Assembly: GCF_014205055.1 (NCBI RefSeq)
Contig: NZ_JACHMS010000001.1
Coordinates: forward strand, 7,716,501 to 7,780,500
DNA: 64,000 bases
Reading direction: 5' to 3'
DNA from: Streptomyces luteogriseus
GTDB taxonomy: Bacteria > Actinomycetota > Actinomycetes > Streptomycetales > Streptomycetaceae
The notes under the pieces are model-generated. The model ran no database searches. It saw only the letters and a program-made list of their open reading frames with translations, and was not told where the DNA came from. Positions 15,589-24,553 of this stretch are shown piece by piece. Position 1 is the first letter of the stretch. Each line of letters begins with the position of its first letter. The position numbers and the translations under genes were made by a program.

Positions 15589-16551
15589 ATGGCTGAAGTT
15601 CTCGTCTACGTCGACCACGTGGACGGCGCCGTCCGCAAGCCCACCCTGGAGCTGCTGACCCTCGCCCGCCGCATCGGCGAGCCGGTCGCCGTCGCGCTGG
15701 GCAACGGCGCCGGCGACACCGCCGCCGCCCTCGCCGAGCACGGCGCGGTCAAGGTCCTCACGCACGAGGCCGCCGAGTACGCCGACTACCTGGTCGTACC
15801 GAAGGTCGACGCCCTCCAGGCCGCGGTCGCCGAGGTGTCCCCGGCCGCCGTGCTGGTCCCGTCCTCCGCCGAGGGCAAGGAGATCGCCGCCCGTCTGGCG
15901 CTGCGTCTGGGCTCCGGCATCATCACCGACGCCGTCGACCTCGAGGCCGGCGACGAGGGCCCGGTGGCCACGCAGTCCGTGTTCGCCGCGTCCTTCACCA
16001 CCAAGTCCCGTGTCTCCAAGGGCACCCCGGTCATCACGGTCAAGCCCAACAGCGCCGCCGTCGAGGCCGCCCCGGCCGCCGGCGCGGTCGAGGCTCTGAG
16101 CGTCACCTTCTCCGCGCAGGCCACCGGCACCAAGGTCACCGGCCGTACGCCGCGTGAGTCGACGGGCCGTCCGGAGCTGACCGAGGCCGCGATCGTGGTC
16201 TCCGGTGGCCGTGGCGTCAACGGCGCGGAGAACTTCGCGATCATCGAGGCCCTCGCCGACTCGCTCGGTGCGGCCGTCGGTGCCTCGCGTGCCGCGGTGG
16301 ACGCCGGCTGGTACCCGCACACCAACCAGGTCGGCCAGACCGGCAAGTCCGTCTCGCCGCAGCTGTACATCGCCAACGGCATCTCCGGCGCGATCCAGCA
16401 CCGCGCGGGCATGCAGACCTCGAAGACGATCGTGGCGGTCAACAAGGACGCCGAGGCCCCGATCTTCGACCTCGTCGACTACGGCGTCGTCGGCGACCTC
16501 TTCGACGTCGTCCCGGCCCTCACCGAGGAGATCAAGACCCGCAAGGGCTGA
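15589..16551 (+). CDS. etfA: Electron transfer flavoprotein alpha subunit
   Basis: 320 residues. The N-terminal domain (VLVYVDHVDGAVRKPTLELL onward) is followed by the FAD-binding C-terminal domain with IVVSGGRGVNGAENFAIIEA, ASRAAVDAGWYPHTNQVGQT, GKSVSPQLYIANGISGAIQH and IVAVNKDAEAPIFDLVDYGV, the full ETF-alpha signature. It carries the redox-active FAD. ATG 15589 follows AGGAGAGAAG. A perfect 16-bp hairpin terminator lies just past the stop. Confidence 0.95.
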   Translation: MAEVLVYVDHVDGAVRKPTLELLTLARRIGEPVAVALGNGAGDTAAALAEHGAVKVLTHEAAEYADYLVVPKVDALQAAVAEVSPAAVLVPSSAEGKEIAARLALRLGSGIITDAVDLEAGDEGPVATQSVFAASFTTKSRVSKGTPVITVKPNSAAVEAAPAAGAVEALSVTFSAQATGTKVTGRTPRESTGRPELTEAAIVVSGGRGVNGAENFAIIEALADSLGAAVGASRAAVDAGWYPHTNQVGQTGKSVSPQLYIANGISGAIQHRAGMQTSKTIVAVNKDAEAPIFDLVDYGVVGDLFDVVPALTEEIKTRKG

Positions 16552-16568
16552 TCGGCCCCGGCCGTGGA

Positions 16569-16604
16569 GGGCCCCCGTGACCGTGCGAACGGTCACGGGG
16601 GCCC
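16569..16604. terminator. Strong bidirectional hairpin between etfA and convergent gene
   Basis: A perfect 16-bp stem (16569-16584 with 16589-16604) closes on a GCGA loop, a GNRA-type tetraloop. It lies between two convergent stops at 16551 and 16608 and can serve both. A short TTCTCAT follows on the plus strand. No long U run, as is common in Streptomyces terminators. Confidence 0.85.
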
Positions 16605-16607
16605 TTC

Positions 16608-17513
16608 TCATCCCAGGGTCATCGAGGCCTGCACCGGCAGATGGTCGCTCGGATACGTCCCGTCCTTGCTGAAGGTGTTCATCCCGGCCCAGTGCGTGGT
16701 CACCCCGGGAGTGGTGAGGATCCAGTCGATGCGCCGCCCGTCGGGCCTGGGCGCCCGGTAGCCGTGGTGCGTCCCGTACGCCGGACCCCGCGAGGCCGCC
16801 GCGTCCCAGGCGTCCACCAGTCCGATGTCCAGCATCAGGTCGTGGACCCGGTTGTCGTGGGCGGCCGCGTTGAAGTCGCCGGTGACGATGACCGGTGACG
16901 ACCGGTCCCACCCGGCGATCGTCTCGCCGATGAGTCCCGCCGAGCGTTCCCGGGCGTACTGGCTGACGCTGTCCAGGTGAGTGTTGAGGACGTAGAACTC
17001 CCGCCCCCCGGCGGCGAGATCGGCGAAACGGACCCACGTCACCATGCGCAGCCAGTCCGCGCCCCAGGTGTTCGAGGCGATCGTGTACGGGGTGTCTGAC
17101 AGCCAGAAGTGATCGAACTCGATCGCCTCGAGTCTGCGCGTGTCGTAGAAGACCGCCATGAACTCGTCCTTGCTGCCGCCCGCGCGGCCCGTGCCGATCC
17201 AGTCGTAGTGCGCGCCGAGATCCTTCTCGATCGCGCGCACCTGCCGGTAGAGCCCTTCCTGGGTGCCGATGAGGTGCGGTCGCTCGCGGCGCAGCAGTTC
17301 TCGCATCACCGGTCGGCGCACCTCCCAGCGCGGTGTGCTGTCGACGACGGTCCCGAAGCGGACGTTGAACGTCATGACGTCCAGGGCGCCAGGATGCTCG
17401 CCGGCGGAAGCGGGCTGTGTGGGGCCCGCGGTGGTGAGCAGTGGCCCTGCGACGGCGACGGCCGCCGCTGCCTTGAGCCCGTGGCGGCGCGTCACTCCGA
17501 CCTCGTTCGGCAC
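16608..17513 (-). CDS. Exported endonuclease/exonuclease/phosphatase family protein
   Basis: 301 residues from GTG 17513, which has GGAGGGAG five bases upstream; an ATG at 17534 lies within that site's leader. The N-terminus has a twin-arginine signal, TRRHGLKAAAAVAVAGPLL, ending near ASAGE. The catalytic EEP fold follows: ALDVMTFNVRFGT, LIGTQEGLYRQV (catalytic Glu), YVLNTHLDS, VIVTGDFNAAAHD (Asp and Asn) and DGTYPSDHLPVQAS (Asp-His). Family members are secreted DNases, sphingomyelinases or inositol phosphatases; AIEFDHFWLSDTP resembles a small secreted hydrolase clade. Substrate undetermined. Confidence 0.87.
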   Translation of the reverse strand: MPNEVGVTRRHGLKAAAAVAVAGPLLTTAGPTQPASAGEHPGALDVMTFNVRFGTVVDSTPRWEVRRPVMRELLRRERPHLIGTQEGLYRQVRAIEKDLGAHYDWIGTGRAGGSKDEFMAVFYDTRRLEAIEFDHFWLSDTPYTIASNTWGADWLRMVTWVRFADLAAGGREFYVLNTHLDSVSQYARERSAGLIGETIAGWDRSSPVIVTGDFNAAAHDNRVHDLMLDIGLVDAWDAAASRGPAYGTHHGYRAPRPDGRRIDWILTTPGVTTHWAGMNTFSKDGTYPSDHLPVQASMTLG

Positions 17514-17662
17514 GTGGTCTCCCTCCCCTTGCACGTCAGGATGAAGCTTGCCTTCTCAATACGGAAGATGAGGGCGGGTTGGCGGTGACCGAGGGTGAAG
17601 GATGGGGAACCCCACTTCACGACGGTGTTGACCAGGCCGAAGGTCGGCCGATAACTTCGCTC

Positions 17663-17690
17663 TACGGATTGTTGATTCCGTACAGCGGAA
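17663..17690. promoter_or_regulatory. Overlapping inverted repeats, candidate IclR-type operator
   Basis: TACGGA (17663-17668) faces TCCGTA (17677-17682), and TTCCG-TACAG-CGGAA occupies 17676-17690. The ribosome site AGGAGGG follows at about 17694, 18 bases before the aldolase ATG. TTCCG/CGGAA palindromes are used by several Streptomyces IclR regulators; the regulator for this gene is not in the window. Confidence 0.45.
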
Positions 17691-17707
17691 AATAGGAGGG
17701 TCTCGGA

Positions 17708-19009
17708 ATGGGTCAGGGCCAGCAGGAGAAGGTGGCGACGAGCCTCGCGGGCGCCGTCAGCGAGGAGATCAGCGCCTCCCTCGCGCCGGTCGACGCGGAG
17801 CTGGAGCGCCGCTACCCCGGGGACCCCGGCACCCGCCAGCCCGTCCACACCGTCTACGTCCCCGGCGACGTCTTCGCCGCCGACACCGTCCGCTCCTGGG
17901 GCGACCGGGCCCTCGCCGCCCTTGACGAGCACGCCCCGGACGCCGCGTCCTTCGCCGCCGTCCTCGGCCTCTCCGAGGAACTCGCCGAGCCCGTCCACGC
18001 GCGCGTGCGCGCCAAGCTGGAGCGCGAGCCGATCGAGGACCTGCGCGTCGACTTCGAGGACGGCTACGGCAACCGTCCCGACACCGAGGAGGACGAGGCA
18101 GCCGCCCGCGCCGCCCGGATCATCGCCGAGGCCTACGAGGAGCGCACCGCCGCCCCCTACATGGGCATCCGCATGAAGTGCATGGAAGCGCCCGTACGTG
18201 CCCGGGGCATCCGCACCCTCGACATCTTCCTCACCGGCCTGATGGAGGCCGGCGGCCTGCCCGACGGGCTGGTCCTCACCCTGCCGAAGGTGACCTACGC
18301 CGAACAGGTCACCGCCACGGCACGGTTGCTGGACGCCTTTGAGAAGGCGCACGGGCTCGAGCCCGGCCGGATCGGCTTCGAGATCCAGATCGAGACCAGC
18401 CAGTCCATTCTCGCCGCCGACGGCACCGCCACCGTCGCCCGTATGATCCAGGCCGCCGAGGGCCGCGCCACCGGACTGCACTACGGCACCTTCGACTACA
18501 GCGCCTGCCTCGGCGTCTCCGCCGCCCACCAGGCCAGTGACCACCCCGCGGCGGACCACGCCAAGGCCGTCATGCAGGTCGCTGCGGCCGGTACGGGCGT
18601 ACGCGTCTCGGACGGCTCGACGAACGTCCTGCCGGTCGGCCCGACCGCGAGGGTCCACGACGCCTGGCGCCTGCACTACGGCCTCACCCGCCGCGCCCTG
18701 GCCCGCGCCTACTACCAGGGCTGGGACATGCACCCCGGCCACATCCCCACCCGCTACGCGGCCGTCTTCGCCTTCTACCGCGAGGGCTTCGAGCAGGCCG
18801 CCGCCCGTCTGTCCCGCTACGCCCACCGCACCGGCGGCGACGTCATGGACGAGCCCGCCACCGCCAAGGCCCTCAGCGGCTACCTGCTGCGCGGCCTGGA
18901 CTGCGGTGCCCTGGACATCGGGGAGGTCGCCCGCCTGTCCGGCCTGACCCGGGCGGACCTGGAGAGCTTCGCCGCACCCCGGCGCGGGGACCTGACGGTT
19001 TCCGCCTGA
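17708..19009 (+). CDS. DUF6986, HpcH/HpaI aldolase-citrate lyase superfamily protein
   Basis: 433 residues. The barrel has LRVDFEDGYGNRPDTEEDEA, a metal-binding Glu-Asp segment of the HpcH/CitE superfamily, and RIGFEIQIETSQSILAADGT, the second metal-binding Glu strand. LHYGTFDYSACLGVSAAHQA and DVMDEPATAKALSGYLLRGL are family blocks. It is longer than CitE (about 290 residues), matching actinobacterial DUF6986 proteins. It probably cleaves or forms a C-C bond of an acyl-CoA or oxo-acid with Mg2+; substrate unknown. The neat palindrome just before its ribosome site suggests tight repression. It stands alone, with the kinase gene following 153 bases later. Confidence 0.8.
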   Translation: MGQGQQEKVATSLAGAVSEEISASLAPVDAELERRYPGDPGTRQPVHTVYVPGDVFAADTVRSWGDRALAALDEHAPDAASFAAVLGLSEELAEPVHARVRAKLEREPIEDLRVDFEDGYGNRPDTEEDEAAARAARIIAEAYEERTAAPYMGIRMKCMEAPVRARGIRTLDIFLTGLMEAGGLPDGLVLTLPKVTYAEQVTATARLLDAFEKAHGLEPGRIGFEIQIETSQSILAADGTATVARMIQAAEGRATGLHYGTFDYSACLGVSAAHQASDHPAADHAKAVMQVAAAGTGVRVSDGSTNVLPVGPTARVHDAWRLHYGLTRRALARAYYQGWDMHPGHIPTRYAAVFAFYREGFEQAAARLSRYAHRTGGDVMDEPATAKALSGYLLRGLDCGALDIGEVARLSGLTRADLESFAAPRRGDLTVSA

Positions 19010-19162
19010 CGGCTTCCGTGCGCCGGATCCGCCGGCACGTACCGGCCCTGTCACAGCCGTCGCCGGCGGCTCTCGCGGTCACCGCCGCCCCTTAGTCTGT
19101 ACGCCACGACCGGCGGAGTCGTCCGTCGGCGCATCCGGCGGGCTCACAGGAACGGGGCAGCG

Positions 19163-20956
19163 GTGTCGACGGGGGAGAACGGGCAGACGGACGGGGCCGG
19201 GCGGCTGGTGGCGGGCCGCTACCGCGTCACGGCGGCGCTGGGACGCGGCGGCATGGGCGTCGTCTGGAAGGCCGTCGACGAGGTTCTCGGCCGTGAGGTC
19301 GCGGTCAAGGAACTGCGCACCTACACCGACGCGGCCGGTCCCGAACTGGCCGCTCTGCAACTGCGGATGCAGCGCGAGGCACGCGCCGCGGCCCGGGTAC
19401 GCCACCCCGGCGTCATCGCCGTGCACGACATCGCCCAGGTCGACGGCCGCCCGCTCATCGTCATGGAACTGGTCGACGGGCCGTCCCTGGACGACGTCCT
19501 GCGCGAGCGCGGCACGCTGGACCCGGACGAGGCGGCCGGGATCGGCGCGAAGGTCATGGACGCCCTGGCCGCCGCCCACCGTGCGGGCGTGCTGCACCGG
19601 GACGTCAAGCCGGGGAACATCCTGCTCGACCGCTCGGGCCGGGTCGTCCTCACCGACTTCGGCATCGCCACGATGGACGATCCGGGGGACGGTTCGGCCA
19701 CGCATCTCACGCGCAGCGGCGAACTCGTCGGCTCCCTCGACTACCTCGCCCCCGAGCGCGCCCAGGGCGCCGACCCGGGCCCCGCCTCCGACATCTGGGC
19801 CCTGGGCGCCACGTTGTACGCGGCCGTCGAGGGCTCCTCGCCCTTCCGCCGCACGTCCACGTTCTCCACGCTCACCGCGATCGTCTCCGAGCCGCTGCCG
19901 GAGCCCCGCCGCGCCGGCCTCCTCGGGCCCGTCCTCCAACGGCTCTTGGACAAGCGCCCCGAGTCCCGCCCCGAGGCCGACCAGGCCCGCGCGCTGCTCC
20001 AGGCGGTCGCGGACGCGGGCCGCACGGACACGCCGACGTCCACCCTGCGCGGCCCGGCGGCCACGCCCCCGCGCGCGGAGACGGAACGCAGCGTCCCGTC
20101 GGTACCTCCGGGGTTCGGTCCGCCGCAGCAGAGCGCAGCCGGGCCGGACGAGGGCACGGGCCCCGGCGCACAGAACCCCGCCACCACCCCACGGGGCACC
20201 GGTCCCGTCGACCCCGGCGGCACCACCCCGGCCGCCTCCGCTCCGACCACCCCGTTGAACCCCGACCGCGCCGCGTCCCGCCGCAAGGGCCGTGCCCTGC
20301 TTGCCGCCGCGGCCGTCGCCGTCGTCCTCGCCGCCGCCGGGACCACGGTCGCCCTGCTCGGCGATTCCGGAGGCAAGGAGACCGGCGCGCAGACCGACGC
20401 GACCCGCGCGAAGGGCGGGTCCTCCGAGCCCGGCGGGGCGGACGACGGCTCCAGCGCGCCGCGGGCCACGCAACAGGGCGACGACGACAAGGGCGGGGAT
20501 CCGTCGAAGAAGCCCGCTGACGAGAAGGACTCCGAGCCCACCGGCCGGACGACCAGCCCGGCCCCCGAGAAGCCGGCCGGTGGCGGCACCGGCGGAGGGA
20601 AGCCGGACGGTGGCACCTCCGGCGGCGGTTCGGGTGGCGGCGCCACGACGGGCGGCGGCTCGGCCACCCCGGCCACCGGCTGTCATCCCATCGGCGGCGG
20701 CAAGTACAACTGCCAGGTCTGGAAGACCGCCGACTCCCACACCGCCTCCGGCACCAAGATCGGCATCCTCAACGCGGGCACCAACTACTTCTACTGCCAG
20801 CGGAACCTGGGCCGCCGCGAGACCTCCGGGGAGTGGACCAACGTCTGGTGGGCGAAGACCGACGACGACAGCGGCAACACGGACGTCTGGGTCAGCGACG
20901 TCTACATCAAGGGCGGCGACAACGACGCGCCGGTCCCCGGCCTCCCGGTCTGCTGA
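19163..20956 (+). CDS. Receptor-type serine/threonine protein kinase
   Basis: 597 residues. The kinase domain (about residues 20-280) has the glycine loop LGRGGMGVVWKAVDE, Lys49 in EVAVKEL, the catalytic HRDVKPGN (Asp147) and DFG at 165-167, all intact. A Pro/Thr-rich juxtamembrane stretch leads to one membrane helix (about residues 375-397, ALLAAAAVAVVLAAAGTTVA). Outside the cell is a Gly/Ser/Pro linker, then a ~90-residue Cys-containing domain with KTADSHTASGTKIGILNAGT and VWVSDVYIKGG, an SH3-like fold seen in secreted actinomycete proteins. PASTA repeats are absent. The GTG start is preceded by AGGAA. The last 55 bases overlap the convergent gene. Confidence 0.88.
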   Translation: MSTGENGQTDGAGRLVAGRYRVTAALGRGGMGVVWKAVDEVLGREVAVKELRTYTDAAGPELAALQLRMQREARAAARVRHPGVIAVHDIAQVDGRPLIVMELVDGPSLDDVLRERGTLDPDEAAGIGAKVMDALAAAHRAGVLHRDVKPGNILLDRSGRVVLTDFGIATMDDPGDGSATHLTRSGELVGSLDYLAPERAQGADPGPASDIWALGATLYAAVEGSSPFRRTSTFSTLTAIVSEPLPEPRRAGLLGPVLQRLLDKRPESRPEADQARALLQAVADAGRTDTPTSTLRGPAATPPRAETERSVPSVPPGFGPPQQSAAGPDEGTGPGAQNPATTPRGTGPVDPGGTTPAASAPTTPLNPDRAASRRKGRALLAAAAVAVVLAAAGTTVALLGDSGGKETGAQTDATRAKGGSSEPGGADDGSSAPRATQQGDDDKGGDPSKKPADEKDSEPTGRTTSPAPEKPAGGGTGGGKPDGGTSGGGSGGGATTGGGSATPATGCHPIGGGKYNCQVWKTADSHTASGTKIGILNAGTNYFYCQRNLGRRETSGEWTNVWWAKTDDDSGNTDVWVSDVYIKGGDNDAPVPGLPVC

Positions 20957-21717
20957 ACCCGCGCCGAGGCGGCCACGTACCGCTCGAGCCCCGAGGCCGT
21001 CACCAGCTTCTCCTCGATGAACAGCCGGGTGCCCCGCTCGCACAGCCGCCGGTCTCCGCGTGCCCGTGCGCAGAACTCCCCGGGCACCACACCGAACAGC
21101 TCCCGCAGACGCGGCAGCCCGACGAGGAGCTCGGTCAGCAGCTCCCGCTCACCCGGATGCGTGCGCGGGGTGCCCGTGCCGTCGTGGAGGACGCCGTGCC
21201 GGTTGACGTAGGCGTACGCCCCGGGCAGACGGGTGCCGTCCGCGAGGTCGATCCGGACGTCGGGTGACGGCAGCCAGGCCCGGTCGAAGTTGCCGCCCGG
21301 CACCGGCACGCCCTCACTCGCGTCGATCACCGCGAGCTGCTCGGCGTCGAGCCACAGGACGAACAACTCCCGCACGGTGCCCGGGGCGCCGACCGGCGAC
21401 GCCGACACGTACCCCATGCGGCTCACATGCGCGGAGACGCCGGCGTCGACGCCCGTCACCCGTGCCTTCACCATCGGCAGCGCCGACCTGATCCCGAACT
21501 CCGTCATCTTGTGCCGCAACTGCCCCGGGCAGCCGTTGGATCCGATGGCGATGACCGGAGTGCGGTCCTCGTACACCAGACGCTCGGCCGGCAGGAAGCG
21601 GTCCCCGTCGAGGACCCCGGAATCCGCGGGCCACGCACCCGGATACAGCAGGGGGTGCTCACGCGGCGCCTCGGCCAGGCCGAGTGCCAGCAGGGTGCGA
21701 TCGGTGGCGTCGCCCAT
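20902..21717 (-). CDS. Uncharacterised actinobacterial protein with an AIGSN motif
   Basis: 271 residues, soluble, no signal peptide. I do not recognise a named family with certainty. VIAIGSNGCPGQLRHKM resembles the YGSN loop opening gamma-glutamylcyclotransferase-like folds, and VRELFVLWLDAEQLAVIDAS fits a later strand-helix of that fold; beyond this, GAYAYVNRHGVLHDGTG and LFIEEKLVTASGLERYV are conserved-looking but uninformative. ATG 21717 lies seven bases after the LacI-type regulator stop, so the two share a transcript. Its C-terminal 18 codons overlap the kinase gene on the other strand. An enzyme acting on a gamma-glutamyl or similar amide is one possibility. Confidence 0.6.
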   Translation of the reverse strand: MGDATDRTLLALGLAEAPREHPLLYPGAWPADSGVLDGDRFLPAERLVYEDRTPVIAIGSNGCPGQLRHKMTEFGIRSALPMVKARVTGVDAGVSAHVSRMGYVSASPVGAPGTVRELFVLWLDAEQLAVIDASEGVPVPGGNFDRAWLPSPDVRIDLADGTRLPGAYAYVNRHGVLHDGTGTPRTHPGERELLTELLVGLPRLRELFGVVPGEFCARARGDRRLCERGTRLFIEEKLVTASGLERYVAASARVQQTGRPGTGASLSPPLM

Positions 21718-21724
21718 GGGCCGC

Positions 21725-22762
21725 TCAGTCCGCCGGCGGGATCTCGCCCGAGCCGCGGGTGATCAGCCGGGTCGGCAGCTCGATGCGCTCGGGGGTGACG
21801 AGGGTGCCGTCCAGCTGCCGGAACAGGCGCTCCGCAGCGGTGCGGCCGATGTCCGAGGCGTCCTGGGCGACGACCGTGACGCCCGGCTGGAGGAGGTCGG
21901 CGAGCTCGATGTCGTCGAAGCCGACCAGGGCGACACGGCGGGTCTGCTCGGCGAGCACCCGGATCACGGTGACCGTCACGCGGTTGTTGCCCGCGAAGAT
22001 CGCCGTGACCGGGTCCGGGCCGGTCAGCATCTCCTCGGCGGCCCGGCGCACCCGCTCGGGATCGGTGACGCCCAGGGACATCCAGGAGCCCGCCACCGGT
22101 ATGCCCGCGTCCTCCATCGCCGCCCGGTAGCCGCGCAGCCGCTCGGCAGCGGTGTGGATGCGGGGCATGTCGCCGATGAAGCCGATCCGGCGGTGCCCGT
22201 GACCGATGAGGTGGGCGACGCCGTCGCGGGCGCCGCCGAAGTTGTCCGACAGGACCACGTCGGCGTCGATGTGCCCGGCCGGCCGGTCCACGAACACCGT
22301 GGCGACGCCCGCCTTGAGCTCGGGCTCCAGGTACCGGTGGTCGTCCCCGGCCGGGATCACCACCAGCCCGTCCACCCGCCGCGCGCACAGGGCCAGCACC
22401 AGTTCCTGCTCGCGCTCGGGGTCCTCCGCGCTGGAGCCGTTGATCAGCAGGGCGCCGTGCGCGCGGGCCACCTCCTCGACCGACCGGCTCAGGGGCCCGT
22501 AGAACGGGTCCGCGAGGTCTTCCAGGACCAGGCCGATGCTCGCCGTGCGGCCCTTGCGCAGCACCCGCGCGCTGTCGTTGCGGCGGAAGCCGAGGGCGTC
22601 GATCGCCTCCTGGACCCGCCGCTCCGTTTCCGGCGTGACCCCCGGCTCCCCGTTCACGACACGGGAGACCGTCTTGAGGCCGACTCCGGCGCGTGCCGCT
22701 ACGTCCTTCATGGTCGGCCGGGTGCCGTAGCGCGTGGCGGATCGGAGAGGGGTCTGGGGCAC
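21725..22762 (-). CDS. LacI-family transcriptional regulator
   Basis: 345 residues. The helix-turn-helix is MKDVAARAGVGLKTVSRVVN followed by the hinge helix region RRNDSARVLRKGRTASIGLV. The periplasmic-binding-protein-like effector domain has VLEDLADPFYGPLSR, GLVVIPAGDDHRY, FVDRPAGHIDADVVLSDN and VALVGFDDIELADLLQPGVT. Start taken at GTG 22762 with AGGACA upstream; an ATG at 22711 directly before KDVAARAG is the alternative. It likely binds GACAACGTTGTC at 22844-22855 and controls itself and the divergent ROK kinase gene. The effector is probably a sugar or phosphorylated sugar. Confidence 0.9.
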   Translation of the reverse strand: MPQTPLRSATRYGTRPTMKDVAARAGVGLKTVSRVVNGEPGVTPETERRVQEAIDALGFRRNDSARVLRKGRTASIGLVLEDLADPFYGPLSRSVEEVARAHGALLINGSSAEDPEREQELVLALCARRVDGLVVIPAGDDHRYLEPELKAGVATVFVDRPAGHIDADVVLSDNFGGARDGVAHLIGHGHRRIGFIGDMPRIHTAAERLRGYRAAMEDAGIPVAGSWMSLGVTDPERVRRAAEEMLTGPDPVTAIFAGNNRVTVTVIRVLAEQTRRVALVGFDDIELADLLQPGVTVVAQDASDIGRTAAERLFRQLDGTLVTPERIELPTRLITRGSGEIPPAD

Positions 22763-22843
22763 GGTGCGGTGTCCTGTCCTGTCGTCCAGGGGGTGCGTCG
22801 ATCCTGGGTTTGTATGAGGATGTGGCGTCGAGCATAGAGCCTG

Positions 22844-22855
22844 GACAACGTTGTC
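22844..22855. promoter_or_regulatory. Perfect 12-bp palindrome, candidate LacI operator
   Basis: GACAACGTTGTC has the central CG and symmetrical arms typical of LacI/GalR operators. It is 82 bases before the LacI-type start and 132 before the ROK start, in their shared divergent promoter region. It is flanked by CTG and AGG, extending partial symmetry. Confidence 0.65.
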
Positions 22856-22986
22856 AGGCTCGGGAGAGACTGTCCACCGCAATCTCCGGCCCCGCGCACC
22901 GCACCGGGATCGGTCCGCTGCTTGCCCTGCTTGATGGCTTTCTCGGCGTTTTTCTCATGCATGCCCGACGGGGAGATCCGACTCTG

Positions 22987-23940
22987 ATGCACACCGACCT
23001 CGTGGCCGCGCTCGACATCGGCGGCACCAAGATCGCCGGCGCTCTGGTGGACGGCCGCGGCCGGATCCTGGTCCGCGCCCAGCGGCCGACGCCCGCCCGG
23101 GAGGAGGGCGACACCGTGATGCGGGCCGTGGAGGAGGTGCTCGGTGAGCTCACCGTGTCGCCGCTGTGGGGGCGTGCCACGGCCGTGGGCATCGGCAGTG
23201 CCGGGCCCGTGGACGCCTCCGCGGGCACGGTGAGCCCGGTGAACGTGCCCGGCTGGCGCGACTATCCGCTCGTCTCCCGGGTCCGGGCGGCCGCCGGGCA
23301 TCTGCCCGTCGAGCTGATCGGCGACGGCGTGGCGATCACGGCGGCCGAACACTGGCAGGGCGCCGCTCGAGGTCATGACAACGCGCTGTGCATGGTGGTC
23401 TCCACGGGCGTGGGCGGCGGTCTGGTACTCGGCGGCCGGCTGCACCCCGGGCCCACCGGCAACGCGGGTCACATCGGCCACATCAGCGTGGACCTCGACG
23501 GCGATCTGTGCCCGTGCGGCTCGCACGGCTGCGTGGAGCGCATCGCGAGCGGCCCCAACATCGCCCGGCGCGCGCTGGAGAACGGCTGGCTCCCCGGTGC
23601 CGACGGTGACACCTCCGCCGCCGCGGTGGCCGCCGCCGCCCGGTCCGGCGACCCGGTGGCCGTCGCCTCCTTCGAGCGGGCCGCGCAGGCCCTGGCCGCC
23701 GGGATCGCCGCCACCGCGACCCTCGTGGAGATCGACATCGCGGTGATCGGCGGGGGAGTGGGCAAGGCGGGCGACGTCCTGTTCGACCCCCTGCGCAAGG
23801 CCCTGAGCACCTACGCGACGCTGTCCTTCGTCCGGCACCTGACCGTGGCGCCGGCGCAGATGGGTACCGACGCCGGGCTGGTGGGCGCGGCGGCGGCCGC
23901 CCTGGCCAAGCGGACGGACGCGGCGGCGGCCGGGGTGTGA
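22987..23940 (+). CDS. ROK-family sugar kinase (glucokinase-like)
   Basis: 317 residues. AALDIGGTKIAGALVDGRG is the phosphate-binding loop; GIGSAGPVDASAGTVSPVN and VELIGDGVAITAAEHWQG (catalytic Asp) follow. VSTGVGGGLVLGGRLHPG and NAGHIGHISVDLDGDLCPCG lead into the ROK zinc motif CPCGSHGCVE. AVIGGGVGKAGDVLF closes the ATP site. There is no DNA-binding domain, so it is an enzyme and not a NagC-type repressor. ATG 22987 follows GGGGAG. It phosphorylates glucose or a similar hexose; regulation by the divergent LacI protein is likely. Confidence 0.88.
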   Translation: MHTDLVAALDIGGTKIAGALVDGRGRILVRAQRPTPAREEGDTVMRAVEEVLGELTVSPLWGRATAVGIGSAGPVDASAGTVSPVNVPGWRDYPLVSRVRAAAGHLPVELIGDGVAITAAEHWQGAARGHDNALCMVVSTGVGGGLVLGGRLHPGPTGNAGHIGHISVDLDGDLCPCGSHGCVERIASGPNIARRALENGWLPGADGDTSAAAVAAAARSGDPVAVASFERAAQALAAGIAATATLVEIDIAVIGGGVGKAGDVLFDPLRKALSTYATLSFVRHLTVAPAQMGTDAGLVGAAAAALAKRTDAAAAGV

Positions 23941-24105
23941 GACGGGTCCCGCCGATCCGGCAGGAACGTTCAGCCTGCGGTGGCCTGATGCGGGCCGTCA
24001 CGGGGGCCGACGGGGCGGTGGCCCCGGCCGGGGCTATACGGACCGGTTCGTTCCGTATGGGCGGAAATCGGCCGTACGTGTGTGCGGTGTGGCACGATCG
24101 CTCTT

Positions 24106-24549
<444 letters not shown>

Positions 24550-24553
24550 CGTG

